Source: Rhodothermus sp. (GTDB lineage Bacteria; Bacteroidota; Rhodothermia; Rhodothermales; Rhodothermaceae). From it: a stretch of 64,000 bases of DNA. Of this stretch, positions 1-8,348 are shown piece by piece (positions within the stretch are counted from its first letter, which is position 1; each line of letters opens with the position of its first letter). The stretch spans positions 35,506 through 99,505 of the forward strand of contig JAUZRN010000009.1 in the NCBI GenBank assembly GCA_030950375.1, read 5' to 3'. Position numbers and translations under genes: made by a program. Below the pieces are notes generated by a model that was not told the origin of the DNA, did not search any database, and saw only the letters and a program-made list of their open reading frames with translations.

Positions 1-1
1 C

Positions 2-223
2 CAGCTTCTGGTTCGGGTAGTAATCGGCGTGTTGGGCGGGCTTGCCGTCGTATTTGGGCTGGTGGCTGTGGCGCTGGGGCTGGGAAGCTGGCTGGGGCAT
101 CCCGGCTGGGGGTTTCTGGTAGTGGCCCTGGTGCTGGCTGGCATAGCGGCTGTGCTACACCTTGGGCGCCGACGGTCCGGTGCCCGCGAAGCATCGAAAG
201 CAGCCGATCGAGCATCTGCTTAA
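2..223 (+). CDS. Holin-X-like small membrane protein, C-terminal part
   Basis: The reading frame is already open at the first bases of the window, so this is the 3' part of a gene that begins upstream. A GTG at 29 is in frame but sits inside the first hydrophobic stretch and is probably not the start. The visible part has two hydrophobic segments joined by a short Gly/Trp/His-containing loop (LGHPGWG), then a basic, Ala-rich cytoplasmic-type tail. This layout fits the phage holin family / superfamily III holin-X (DUF1469-like) membrane proteins that are common in bacterial chromosomes. Those proteins are not proven holins, and no lysis role is implied. The family call rests on topology and length only. 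Any partner genes lie outside the window. Confidence 0.5.
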   Translation, partial: QLLVRVVIGVLGGLAVVFGLVAVALGLGSWLGHPGWGFLVVALVLAGIAAVLHLGRRRSGAREASKAADRASA

Positions 224-297
224 ACCCGGCGTTTTGCGGACGATTACTACAGGCAGGATATGACGTGGATTGACCCCCGCTTTCGTGGAGGTACAGC

Positions 298-1311
298 ATG
301 ACCACCTATGAGCTGACGCAGCATCTGCAGGCGCTGCTGCGAGCCACCGATAAAGATCGGCAGTTCGTCCGCTATGTGTTCGTGCTGGCCCGGGCCTACG
401 ATCGGCTTGCTATCGAATTGATAGAGGGATTGACCAGCCGCAATCTGACACTGTTTTCCCGGAAGCACCATGCTGTTCGTGATGCCCTCTCCGAAGTGCG
501 TCGGCAGAGTGAGACGTTTCCGGTTGGCCAGATTTTTCATGAGTTGATTGAACTGCAGGAGGAGCTGGGTCGGTTGACCGAGCACTTTGCCGAATCCAGT
601 CAGGAGCAAGAGGTGCTTCAGGGAATCACGACGGAGGTGCACAGCTTTTATGAAGTTTTCGAACAGTTTGTTCGCACAGCCAGCGATGGCGCTTTTGGTG
701 CATTGATGCGGGCAGCCCATCGGCTCCATCTTCGCCTTCAGATGCTGCGTCAGGTGCTTCGGCTGATCTGTGGTGCGCTGGATACACCGGCAGACGTGCA
801 CGAGGGATGCCGGTCTCTCACGCTGCTATTTGACCAGGGAAGCGATTATGAACGGATGGTGGGATGTCTACAGGCTCTGGAGGCAGCCTATCGTCATCTG
901 GCAGCGCTCACAGGGATTACTGAACCGGCACTATCCGTACAGCGCCTGGAGGCTGATGGACGGTTGCGCGTCAGCGTAGCCGGGGCGGCCCGGTTGATTG
1001 AGGTGTTGACCGGATTGCTGGAGCGCTACGTAACGTTTCGGATGCACCTGGACGGCTCGGCAGACGATCAGGTAGGCTACCGCATCGGGGCTACCCAGTC
1101 GTTGATTAACCTGGTCGATGTGTTGAAACAGGCCGGGTTGGTTGAAATGCTGGACAATGAGCCGCGCCTGAAGCAGTGTGCGCTGGAATTGTATCGGGAA
1201 CTGGAGGTGCTGGTGAGCGATGGCGCTTTGTTGCAGATCAACGATTGGCACCTGGGTGAGCTTTCGGCGTACATCTCCGATGGCCGAGCGCCTCAAACCC
1301 TGACGGCCTGA
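298..1311 (+). CDS. Uncharacterised alpha-helical protein
   Basis: I do not recognise this 337-residue protein. It starts at an ATG with a good ribosome binding site (GGAGG about nine bases upstream). It has no signal peptide, no membrane segment and no evident catalytic motif. Composition (Leu, Glu, Arg, Ala, Gln rich, almost no long Gly/Pro stretches) points to a soluble, mainly helical cytoplasmic protein. Helix-like stretches run through nearly the whole length. The next gene starts only eight bases after its stop, so the two are probably co-transcribed and may act together. Codon use looks like the neighbours, with no sign of recent transfer. A structural or regulatory role is possible but nothing here shows one. 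Confidence 0.75.
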   Translation: MTTYELTQHLQALLRATDKDRQFVRYVFVLARAYDRLAIELIEGLTSRNLTLFSRKHHAVRDALSEVRRQSETFPVGQIFHELIELQEELGRLTEHFAESSQEQEVLQGITTEVHSFYEVFEQFVRTASDGAFGALMRAAHRLHLRLQMLRQVLRLICGALDTPADVHEGCRSLTLLFDQGSDYERMVGCLQALEAAYRHLAALTGITEPALSVQRLEADGRLRVSVAGAARLIEVLTGLLERYVTFRMHLDGSADDQVGYRIGATQSLINLVDVLKQAGLVEMLDNEPRLKQCALELYRELEVLVSDGALLQINDWHLGELSAYISDGRAPQTLTA

Positions 1312-1319
1312 GATACAAT

Positions 1320-1751
1320 ATGGCAACAACCAGTCCGCTACGGCGGGTTCGCCTGGAACAGGCCCGGGTTCGTGCTGACCGACGTGCGGCGCTGGAGCAG
1401 TTGAGCGAGCGACTTTTCCTGCGGCGATCCTTTCTACAGTTAAGCCCGGCCGATCAACGGTGGCAGCGGCCAGAGCTGGTGCAGCTGATGCGGCGGTACA
1501 GCCGGCTTTATCGAACGATCAGTACACCCTTCGACGGACCTTTACTCTTTGCGCTGGGGTACTTCCGGATCCGAGCGGACGAGCTGGAGCCAGTCGCCGA
1601 AGCGATGCCCCTTGAGGATCCTGAACGACTTGTCTGGTTGCTCAGCGAGTTTTTGCAGCCGGGGGCCCGCTTCTGGGTGGAAGAGAATGGGATGTGGCAG
1701 GGATGGCAGATCGTGGATGAAGGGCAGCTTCAATCCCTGTCAGAGAAGTAA
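1320..1751 (+). CDS. Uncharacterised Arg-rich small protein
   Basis: This is a 143-residue protein of unknown function, starting eight bases after the upstream gene and probably in the same transcript. The first 60 residues are strongly basic, with many Arg and Gln. The second half is acidic and ends in a Trp-containing segment (FWVEENGMWQGWQIV). No signal peptide, membrane helix or known motif is visible. The 3' end overlaps the 3' end of the convergent gene at 1730-2362 by 22 bases, so the two transcripts must run into each other. The basic head and acidic tail suggest a protein that binds another macromolecule, but that is only a composition-based guess. Confidence 0.65.
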   Translation: MATTSPLRRVRLEQARVRADRRAALEQLSERLFLRRSFLQLSPADQRWQRPELVQLMRRYSRLYRTISTPFDGPLLFALGYFRIRADELEPVAEAMPLEDPERLVWLLSEFLQPGARFWVEENGMWQGWQIVDEGQLQSLSEK

Positions 1752-2362
1752 GCCAGTAGCAGGCGCAGGGCATTTTCTGGAGACATTTCTTCTGAGGGCT
1801 TCTGGTCCGGCAGCAATACGATGGCCGTCTGATATCGCCCGGAGGAGGTCAGGTGGTCGTAGAGTCGGAGGGCTGGGCAGCGTCCCTGAAAGGCCAGGAG
1901 AGCGGTTACCTGATGGGGACGTCGAGGATAGGGATCGTCGCTCGGAAGAAGACGCCGTAGGTGTTCAAGCACCTGACGAAGGACAGCAAAAGAGGGTTCG
2001 GGTAGTTGAATGAACAGATCGACGGTATAGTCTCGACCAAAGTCGATTTCTACCCGGCTGTAGTTGGGCGCGTCGGGTTGCCAGTTAAGACGAAGACGGC
2101 CGCATCCCTGGGTGAGTTGGGCAATGGCTGTCGCCAGCTCATGAAAGCGGGTAGTCAGTTCGTCCTGAAGGCGCTGGTAGGCAGCACTGAGGGCATATGG
2201 ATCAGCTTGCCCGGCGGCCTCCATAGCAGCACGATAGGCGGCTTCCTGCAGCCATTGTTGTAGCTCGGCGTCGGCGTTGAGCAGGTCCTCGATCTTGCGA
2301 AGGGGTTGATGCAGCACTGGTTGCAACAGGGCAATCCAGTCGTCGCGTGAGCGGTGGGGCAT
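1730..2362 (-). CDS. Uncharacterised protein at the end of a redox operon
   Basis: This 210-residue protein has no signal peptide or membrane segment, and I do not recognise its family. It starts three bases after the stop of the tlpA-like gene, so it is very likely the last gene of a ytxJ-tlpA-hypothetical operon. The N-terminal half (to about residue 85) is helical. The middle contains a beta-rich stretch with Trp, Tyr and Asp residues (LNWQPDAPNYSRVEIDF). The C-terminal 60 residues are helical and include the conserved-looking SPENALRLLLAYF. Its 3' end overlaps the convergent gene by 22 bases. Coupling to two thiol-redox genes is the only functional hint. Confidence 0.65.
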   Translation of the reverse strand: MPHRSRDDWIALLQPVLHQPLRKIEDLLNADAELQQWLQEAAYRAAMEAAGQADPYALSAAYQRLQDELTTRFHELATAIAQLTQGCGRLRLNWQPDAPNYSRVEIDFGRDYTVDLFIQLPEPSFAVLRQVLEHLRRLLPSDDPYPRRPHQVTALLAFQGRCPALRLYDHLTSSGRYQTAIVLLPDQKPSEEMSPENALRLLLAYFSDRD

Positions 2363-2365
2363 GGC

Positions 2366-2953
2366 TCAAGAGGCCGATTCGTCCAGCAGCGCTTCCAGTA
2401 TCGGACGCATGGCTTCGGTCGGGAAGATGCCGAGCACCTGGTAGCGCATGCGTCCGCTCCGGTCAATAACCACGGTGGTAGGAAGGGCCCAGACGCCGCC
2501 GTAGGCTTCGGAGATCGACCCATCGTCCAGCACGACGGGATAGTTAATTTGAAAATCTTCAGCAAAAGGTGCGACCACCTCGGCCCCTCCTTCATCAAGG
2601 GAGACGCCCACCACCAGCAGGCCCCGGTCACCCAGCTCACGCTGCAATGCAATAAGATCAGGAATCTCTGTACGGCAGGGCGGGCACCAGGTAGCCCAGA
2701 AGTTCAACACAATGACCGAGCCCCGGTGAGCACTCAGGCGAAACCGGGAGCCATCCAGGCGGGGCGCTTCGAAGTCCGGTGCCGGCTGAGGCGGTTGAAT
2801 TTCTTCCACACCGGGCAGCAACACCTGCTGGGAAAGGGCCACCTGCTCGGACGACTTTGATCGACAACCGACCAGCAGCAGACTACTGAGCAAGGTGATC
2901 AGAAGTATCCAGCCGGTCCAGCGTCTGGTTGAGTGCATCCAGGGTAATAGCAT
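2366..2953 (-). CDS. TlpA/ResA-like lipoprotein thioredoxin
   Basis: This 195-residue extracytoplasmic thiol-disulfide oxidoreductase of the TlpA/ResA/AhpC-TSA type would reduce or exchange disulfides in the cell envelope, for example during cytochrome c maturation. The N-terminus has a hydrophobic helix ending in a lipobox (LLLVGC), so it is probably a lipoprotein. A thioredoxin fold follows from about residue 60, with the active-site motif WATWCPPC, the family insertion VVGVSLDEGG and a cis-Pro region (ALPTTVVIDRSG). Start choice is uncertain: ATG at 2953 or at 2938. Both lie inside the end of the upstream ytxJ gene, an overlap of 56-71 bases that implies tight coupling. The unknown 210-residue gene follows after three bases. 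Confidence 0.85.
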   Translation of the reverse strand: MLLPWMHSTRRWTGWILLITLLSSLLLVGCRSKSSEQVALSQQVLLPGVEEIQPPQPAPDFEAPRLDGSRFRLSAHRGSVIVLNFWATWCPPCRTEIPDLIALQRELGDRGLLVVGVSLDEGGAEVVAPFAEDFQINYPVVLDDGSISEAYGGVWALPTTVVIDRSGRMRYQVLGIFPTEAMRPILEALLDESAS

Positions 2954-3263
2954 AGTGGGAAGCGTGAAAGATTACCTGTCCATGATAAATTACAAAGGCC
3001 TGGGGACTTTCATGGCGAACCTCCAGGCGACGAGCGACAGCATCGGAGACCGGACGGGCTGTCTGCACCACGATCTCATAGACCGGTACGGATCGGCAGG
3101 CGGCCAGTTGGAGGAGGATTTGCCGGACATGGTGACTGATGCCACAGTGCCGACTGTGCTTGAACAGCACAATTGGTTCCTGATAGGAGTGGGCCAGGGC
3201 TGCTTCCAGCTGCGCCTCATCCGTTACAGGAGTGAGCAAAAACTTCGGTATTGCTGCGGGCAT
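2883..3263 (-). CDS. ytxJ: YtxJ-type bacillithiol-system protein
   Basis: This is a 126-residue thioredoxin-fold protein of the YtxJ (DUF2847) family, annotated elsewhere as a redox-active protein of the bacillithiol system. The typical family motif is present as FKHSRHCGISH, a single cysteine in a KHSxxCxISH context. Downstream is a cis-Pro-like segment (ESPQAFVIYHG) and the C-terminal HASHYAIT motif. The chosen ATG at 3263 has an AAGGA about ten bases upstream; the longer frame would need a TTG at 3293. The gene overlaps the start of the tlpA-like gene, placing a cytoplasmic thiol protein directly before an exported one. It implies that the organism makes bacillithiol. Biosynthesis genes are not in this window. 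Confidence 0.85.
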   Translation of the reverse strand: MPAAIPKFLLTPVTDEAQLEAALAHSYQEPIVLFKHSRHCGISHHVRQILLQLAACRSVPVYEIVVQTARPVSDAVARRLEVRHESPQAFVIYHGQVIFHASHYAITLDALNQTLDRLDTSDHLAQ

Positions 3264-3416
3264 TGCGTGAAAAGTCCTTGATAGGTAGGGCAAAAAAATG
3301 AGCGTGCACCGCTCGGAACATCGGATCTTGATGGTGCAACCTTTCGTTGCGACGCGCGCATAAGACGCTCTTAGCAGGCTTTCGTTTCGTGTTATAGAAA
3401 AACGAGGCAGTCAACG

Positions 3417-5234
3417 ATGCAGACCGGAGCTGAACACGTTCGCTGGGATCTGACTGATCTGTATTCAGACGAGGCTGCTTTGCGACAGGATCTGGAGCAG
3501 GCGCTGGCTGAGGCCGATGTATTCGCCAGCGAATACCATGGTCGGATTGGCTCGCTGAATGCCCGGAGACTGGCTGCAGCATTGCATCGTTACGAAGCGA
3601 TTCTGGATCGACTGGGCCGTGCCTACACGTACGCCTATCTACACTGGAGCACCAATACGGAGGATCCGGCCCGGGGGGCATTGTTGCAGTACGTGCGGGA
3701 GCGTTATACGCAGGCTACACAGCGGCTGCTGTTTCTGGAGTTGGAGTGGGCGGCTGTGGACCCGGGCCGTGCCCGAAAGCTCCTGGCCACCAGGGCGCTG
3801 CGGCCTTATCGGCACTATCTGGAACTGCAGCAACGGCTGCGTCCGCATTTGCTCAGTGAGCCGGAGGAAAAGATCCTGGCCGAAAAACGGGTGACCGGCC
3901 GGGATGCCTGGAGCCGCTTCTTTGACGAGCTACTCAGCAGTCTGCGCTTTGAGCTGGACGGCCAGTGGCTGACCGAGCAAGAGGTACTGGCTAAACTGTA
4001 TGATCCGGATCGAGAGGTGCGGCGACAGGCAGCCCTGGCCTTTACGGAAGGATTGAAGCCCCGCATTCGAGAGCTTGCCTATATCTTCAATACCGTCCTG
4101 GCCGATAAGGCTTCCGAAGACCGACTACGCGGCTACCGAACCTGGATCGAAAGCCGTAATCTGGCCAACGAGGTCAGCGACGAGATGGTCGACGCGCTGA
4201 TTCGGTCGGTCACTGAGCGCTACGACCTGGTAGCCCGTTTCTACGAGCTCAAGCGTCAATTGCTGGGGCTGGAGGCGCTGTACGATTATGACCGGTACGC
4301 TCCGCTGAAAGAGGCCAGTACACGCTATCGCTGGGAAGAGGCGCGCGCGCTGGTTGAGGAAGCCTACCGGGCCTTCCACCCACGCATGGGTGAGATCGCC
4401 GCGCAATTTTTTGAGCGCCGCTGGATCGATGCGGCCATGACACCAGGCAAACGAAGCGGTGCATTCAGTCATGGGGCTGTCCCCAGTGCGCATCCGTACA
4501 TTCTGCTCAACTACACGGGCACGATTCGCGACGTGCAGACGCTGGCCCACGAACTCGGTCATGGGGTACACCAGTACCTTTCGCGTAAGCAGGGCATTTT
4601 GCAGGCCGACACCCCACTCACAACGGCCGAGACGGCCTCTGTTTTCGGGGAGATGCTGGTCTTTGAACGACTCATGGCGGCCGAAGAGGATCCGTCTAAC
4701 CGGCTGGCCATGCTGATGGGCAAGATTGATGATACGATGGCCACCGTCTTTCGACAGGTGGCCATGAACCGCTTTGAAGATCGCATGCACAACGCCCGGC
4801 GTCGGCAGGGTGAACTTTCGGTAGAGGCCTTTTGCGACTTCTGGATTGAGACGCAGCAGGCCATGTTTCGAGGGAGCGTTACGCTGGGTGAGCACTATCG
4901 GTACTGGTGGAGCTATATTCCGCATTTCATCCATACGCCGGGTTACGTGTATGCTTATGCGTTTGGTGAACTGCTGGTACTGGCGCTCTTTGCCCGCTAT
5001 CGCCAGGAGGGGCCTGATTTTGCCAAACGCTATCTGCAGTTGCTGGAAGCCGGCGGTTCGGACTGGCCGCACGTGCTGGTTGGCCACCTGGGCGTGGACC
5101 TGACCGATCCGAAGTTCTGGCACGAAGGGCTGCAGGCGATCGAAGACCTGATTGCGCAGGCCGAAGCACTTGCTACCCAGGTGCAGGAGGAGCTGGCCGT
5201 CTCGCACTCGGCAGGCAGTGCGTCGGGAGGATAA
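3417..5234 (+). CDS. pepF: Oligoendopeptidase F (M3 family)
   Basis: This cytoplasmic zinc metallopeptidase of family M3B cleaves oligopeptides of roughly 6-17 residues. It is 605 residues long, the usual size for PepF. The zinc motif is AHELGHGVHQ near residue 375, followed by the third ligand region (TAETASVFGEMLVFERL). The N-terminal domain begins with the family-typical WDLTDLYSDEAAL, and the C-terminal YAYAFGELLVLALF is also characteristic. Translation starts at the ATG at 3417. There is no export signal. The gene is alone on its transcript; the next gene starts 30 bases later and encodes a secreted protein, probably unrelated in function. Its likely role is peptide turnover for amino-acid recycling. 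Confidence 0.93.
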   Translation: MQTGAEHVRWDLTDLYSDEAALRQDLEQALAEADVFASEYHGRIGSLNARRLAAALHRYEAILDRLGRAYTYAYLHWSTNTEDPARGALLQYVRERYTQATQRLLFLELEWAAVDPGRARKLLATRALRPYRHYLELQQRLRPHLLSEPEEKILAEKRVTGRDAWSRFFDELLSSLRFELDGQWLTEQEVLAKLYDPDREVRRQAALAFTEGLKPRIRELAYIFNTVLADKASEDRLRGYRTWIESRNLANEVSDEMVDALIRSVTERYDLVARFYELKRQLLGLEALYDYDRYAPLKEASTRYRWEEARALVEEAYRAFHPRMGEIAAQFFERRWIDAAMTPGKRSGAFSHGAVPSAHPYILLNYTGTIRDVQTLAHELGHGVHQYLSRKQGILQADTPLTTAETASVFGEMLVFERLMAAEEDPSNRLAMLMGKIDDTMATVFRQVAMNRFEDRMHNARRRQGELSVEAFCDFWIETQQAMFRGSVTLGEHYRYWWSYIPHFIHTPGYVYAYAFGELLVLALFARYRQEGPDFAKRYLQLLEAGGSDWPHVLVGHLGVDLTDPKFWHEGLQAIEDLIAQAEALATQVQEELAVSHSAGSASGG

Positions 5235-5264
5235 AGCTGAAGAAAACCAGACGTAGAGGGCATC

Positions 5265-7115
5265 ATGAAAAAGCGATACCATCAACTTGGAACGATTTTG
5301 ATCGGGCTACTGCTGAGTGGAGGGAGCGTGCAGGCCCAGTTTGCCGGCTTCGAAGTGGTCGCGTCCGATCCTGCCCCGGGCGCTGTCAGTGTCCCCCTGG
5401 AGACCATCATTTCGTTTACTTTTTCAACACCGCTTCCAGATTCACTGCTGGCCTCAGGGCTGGACTCACTGCTGGGTGCCGGGTTTGGGGTGCATCCCTG
5501 CGATCAGATTCTGGTAGGCGGGGTTTCTCCCTGCACGCAGCCCGTACAGGGAACGATCAACGAAGAGGGACGCACCATTTCCTTTGCGGTAACGCACCTG
5601 GCACAGACCACGTACACCTGGACGGTGCCGGAGCTGATCGTTTCCGATACAGCAATCGCCTTCAGGACGTACTTCCTGAAGTATGCAACCGCGGAGGTGC
5701 TCGGCGGTGTGACCGTCCAGGGGTCGGTAATGCTGGCTGGTATGGGAGCTGGGAAGGTTGCTTGGCCTTCTGCGAAACACCAGACGCATCCGGACGGCTG
5801 GGTTTCGTGGATGCGGACGCTGGTGCGTCCGCATGTGCCGGGATGGGATCGGTTGATCCCTTCGCTGATGGATCCGGTCGTCCAGGCTGCGTACCAGCCG
5901 AATGCATATAAGCAAGGTGCTTCCGAAGGGCAGCAGGTCGATCCAACCGGCATGATTGTGGTGCTTCTGGATCGCTATGGGTATCCTGCTGGTGGTGCGG
6001 TGGTGACAGCCGAGGGTACGTTCCGCATAGCCAATGTGGAGCAGGGCTGGTACACGCCGCAGGGCATCCTGCTCGATTACGATCGGGTAAACGGCCGACT
6101 CCGGGTTGGTTTCGCCATGCTGGATGAGGATATGGATGGCCAGGCCGACTCGATTCAGGTAAATGGCAGCGATATATCCGGGGTGGTGCTGACCGGACAG
6201 GGGATCGAGCTGCTGCGCATCACGGCGTTACAGCAACTGGAAGCGGCCGGTATGATGGCAGCCTCTATGCTGGAAGGGCCGGCCAGCCTGATCGGTATTG
6301 CTGCGGCCTCACTACCCCTGTTTAAAGGAGAGCCCGACGGGAAAGCGCTGCTCTGGATTTATCTCTTTGCAGGTAGCGGCACAGATCCCCAGATCTTACT
6401 GCTCGTCCAGGGCTCCCCGGGGACATTGGTCCCGCTGCCGCTTGGATCGGTCTCGACGCTGAACCTTCCAGTGCCGCTTGCTGCCCTACCCGACGTTTTT
6501 GTGGATAGCGATGTCGCCGTAGCGGCGGCCGAAGCCGGCGGCGGTACCGAGTTTCGAGCAATGGCCAACAATGAGGTTGTGATGGCAATGCTGGCCGGGA
6601 TTTTTGGGCCATTGAGCGAGATGTCAGAGTTCGTGTACAGCGATCCGAACGTACCGGTATGGGTGGTGGCCTACCTACGTCTGGACCGGATGAGCTATCT
6701 GGCCGATTCGCTTACCGGGACGATTCCTGCCAAGCAACCGGAAGTAGAGGTAGGCCGCGTGTTCTATGTGGATATGCAAGATGGCACGCTGCTGGGGAGC
6801 CGCTCCATGGTACGGACCACGTCCGTTGAGCCATTACCGGGCGAGGTGCCCCGGCAGTTTGCGTTGGAGCCGAACTATCCGAATCCGTTCCGTACCGAGA
6901 CGGCTATTCCGTTCACACTGGCGCGGAGCAGCCCGGTCCGCGTGGAGGTATTCAACCTGCTGGGGCAACGAGTGGCCACGCTGTTTGAAGGCGTACTGCC
7001 TGCCGGGCGTTATGTGGTCCGATGGGTGGCGGCAGATCAACCGGCTGGCTTTTATCTGGTACGCCTGCAGGCAGGAGAACGTCAGCTCAGTCGGGTGGTG
7101 ATGCATCAGCGATAG
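5265..7115 (+). CDS. Secreted Ig-like protein with T9SS sorting domain
   Basis: This 616-residue exported protein has a clear signal peptide (MKKRYHQLGTILIGLLLSGG, cleaved after VQAQ). A bacterial Ig-like domain (Big_5 type) follows at about 30-135, recognisable from ASDPAPGAVSVPLETIISF. A long middle section is of unknown fold, with a carboxypeptidase-regulatory-like part (YGYPAGGAVVTAEGTFRI). The last 80 or so residues form a type A T9SS C-terminal sorting domain, seen as LEPNYPNPFRTETAIPF, VFNLLGQRVATL and GRYVVRW. Such domains direct proteins through the type IX secretion system to the cell surface or medium. No enzyme motif was found, so the cargo function is unknown. A strong hairpin terminator follows. 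Confidence 0.85.
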   Translation: MKKRYHQLGTILIGLLLSGGSVQAQFAGFEVVASDPAPGAVSVPLETIISFTFSTPLPDSLLASGLDSLLGAGFGVHPCDQILVGGVSPCTQPVQGTINEEGRTISFAVTHLAQTTYTWTVPELIVSDTAIAFRTYFLKYATAEVLGGVTVQGSVMLAGMGAGKVAWPSAKHQTHPDGWVSWMRTLVRPHVPGWDRLIPSLMDPVVQAAYQPNAYKQGASEGQQVDPTGMIVVLLDRYGYPAGGAVVTAEGTFRIANVEQGWYTPQGILLDYDRVNGRLRVGFAMLDEDMDGQADSIQVNGSDISGVVLTGQGIELLRITALQQLEAAGMMAASMLEGPASLIGIAAASLPLFKGEPDGKALLWIYLFAGSGTDPQILLLVQGSPGTLVPLPLGSVSTLNLPVPLAALPDVFVDSDVAVAAAEAGGGTEFRAMANNEVVMAMLAGIFGPLSEMSEFVYSDPNVPVWVVAYLRLDRMSYLADSLTGTIPAKQPEVEVGRVFYVDMQDGTLLGSRSMVRTTSVEPLPGEVPRQFALEPNYPNPFRTETAIPFTLARSSPVRVEVFNLLGQRVATLFEGVLPAGRYVVRWVAADQPAGFYLVRLQAGERQLSRVVMHQR

Positions 7116-7145
7116 GAAAACAATTCAGTCATAAAACGTTGTACA

Positions 7146-7180
7146 GGCAGGCGACTCCGTAACGGGTCGCCTGTCTTTGT
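7146..7180 (+). terminator. Rho-independent terminator
   Basis: An 8-bp perfect stem (CAGGCGAC at 7148-7155 pairing with GTCGCCTG at 7166-7173) with a 10-base loop is followed by a T-rich stretch (TCTTTGT). It lies about 30 bases after the T9SS cargo gene and before the RuBisCO-like gene, separating the two transcripts. Confidence 0.75.
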
Positions 7181-7214
7181 CTCTGGTGTTCACGGAAACG
7201 GAGGGTTCGTATTC

Positions 7215-8348
7215 ATGGAAGGCAGACTGCAAGTCGTTTATCGTCTGGCGGTTCCTGTAGAGGAACAGGGGGCGTTTGCACGGGCGTTGTTGCTGGAACA
7301 GACGGTGGAGACACCGGAAGAGGTGGCGCGGCGGGTGCCGGCGGTCCGGGAGCGTCTGATGGGTGAGATTGTAGAGCTGGAGCTGCTGGAAGGGGGGGGA
7401 GCGCGGCTGGCGTTGCGACTGCCTGTGGAGACGGCCGCCGTCGATCCAGCGCAGTTCCTGAATGTGCTCTTTGGCAATGCCTCGTTGCACGATCAGGTGT
7501 TGCTGGAGGATTTTGAGTTGCCACCGACTCTCCTGGAGCGTTTTCCGGGTCCCCGGTTTGGTATTGCGGGGGTACGCAAATGGCTGGGGGTGCCGGATCG
7601 GCCGTTGACGGCTTCGGCGCTGAAGCCTGTGGGGCTTTCGATGGATGAACTGGTGGTGCTCTGTCGAAGCCTGGCGGAGGGGGGAATCGACCTGATCAAA
7701 GACGATCACTATTGGGGCGATCATTCGTTCGCGCCGTTTGAGCAGCGCGTGCGACGTTGTCAGGAGGTGGTGCAAGAAGTTTCAGCGCGGACCGGCCGAC
7801 GCATCGTGTATGCACCGAGCCTGTCGGGTACACCTTCCGAGGTGTTGCGGCAGGCGGAAATTGCCCAGCGCTATGGGGTAGGAGCTGTGCTGGTAGCACC
7901 CATGTTGCTGGGCCTGCCGTTTTTCTATGAGTTCGTTACGCGCTATCTGGAAGTACCTGTACTGGCCCATCCCAGCTTTGCCGGAGCGCAGCGCATCCGT
8001 CCGGAAACGCTGCTGGGAAAACTGTTTCGTCTCTTCGGGGCGGACATGGTCATTTTTCCGAGCTTTGGGGGACGGTTCAGCTATAGCCGGGCGACCTGCC
8101 GGAAACTGGCCGAGCAGGCGCGTCGGCCCTGGGGAGCTTACCGACCTGCATTGCCGGTACCGGCCGGTGGCATGCAGGTGGAACGAGCGCGTGAGCTGAT
8201 CGAGTTTTTTGGCCGCGATGTTATGCTGCTTATCGGAGGCAGTCTGTTACGGGCGCAACCAGGCCCGGAACTGACTGCTCGGGCACGTGCGCTGGTCGAA
8301 AGTGTCGTTGAGGCCGCTGCTGCGCTTTCCGACTCGGATTCTATTTAG
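7215..8348 (+). CDS. RuBisCO-like protein (form IV)
   Basis: This 377-residue member of the RuBisCO large-subunit superfamily has a short N-terminal domain (about 1-115) and a TIM-barrel C-terminal domain. Superfamily landmarks are visible. SALKPVG has Lys137, equivalent to catalytic Lys175 of plant RuBisCO. GGIDLIKDD has Lys162, the position of the carbamylated Lys201, followed by two Asp. AHPSFAG is at 251 and IGGSLL at 340. Several residues needed for CO2 fixation differ: Glu204 is replaced by His165, loop 6 (FPSFGGRFSYS) has no Lys334 equivalent, and the Ser379 position is Ala in PVPAGGM. It is therefore a form IV RuBisCO-like protein, probably an isomerase or enolase-type enzyme on an unknown substrate. 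No methionine-salvage genes are adjacent. It converges on the M24 peptidase gene with a 4-base overlap. Confidence 0.85.
   Translation: MEGRLQVVYRLAVPVEEQGAFARALLLEQTVETPEEVARRVPAVRERLMGEIVELELLEGGGARLALRLPVETAAVDPAQFLNVLFGNASLHDQVLLEDFELPPTLLERFPGPRFGIAGVRKWLGVPDRPLTASALKPVGLSMDELVVLCRSLAEGGIDLIKDDHYWGDHSFAPFEQRVRRCQEVVQEVSARTGRRIVYAPSLSGTPSEVLRQAEIAQRYGVGAVLVAPMLLGLPFFYEFVTRYLEVPVLAHPSFAGAQRIRPETLLGKLFRLFGADMVIFPSFGGRFSYSRATCRKLAEQARRPWGAYRPALPVPAGGMQVERARELIEFFGRDVMLLIGGSLLRAQPGPELTARARALVESVVEAAAALSDSDSI

Noticed and set aside
4125..5285. A 386-codon reverse frame opposite pepF
   Set aside because: Antisense to the conserved oligoendopeptidase, with no recognisable motif and low-complexity composition.
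7215..8348. Evidence for CO2 fixation by a true RuBisCO
   Set aside because: Glu204, the loop-6 Lys and the Ser379 position are not kept, and no phosphoribulokinase or small subunit is present in the window.
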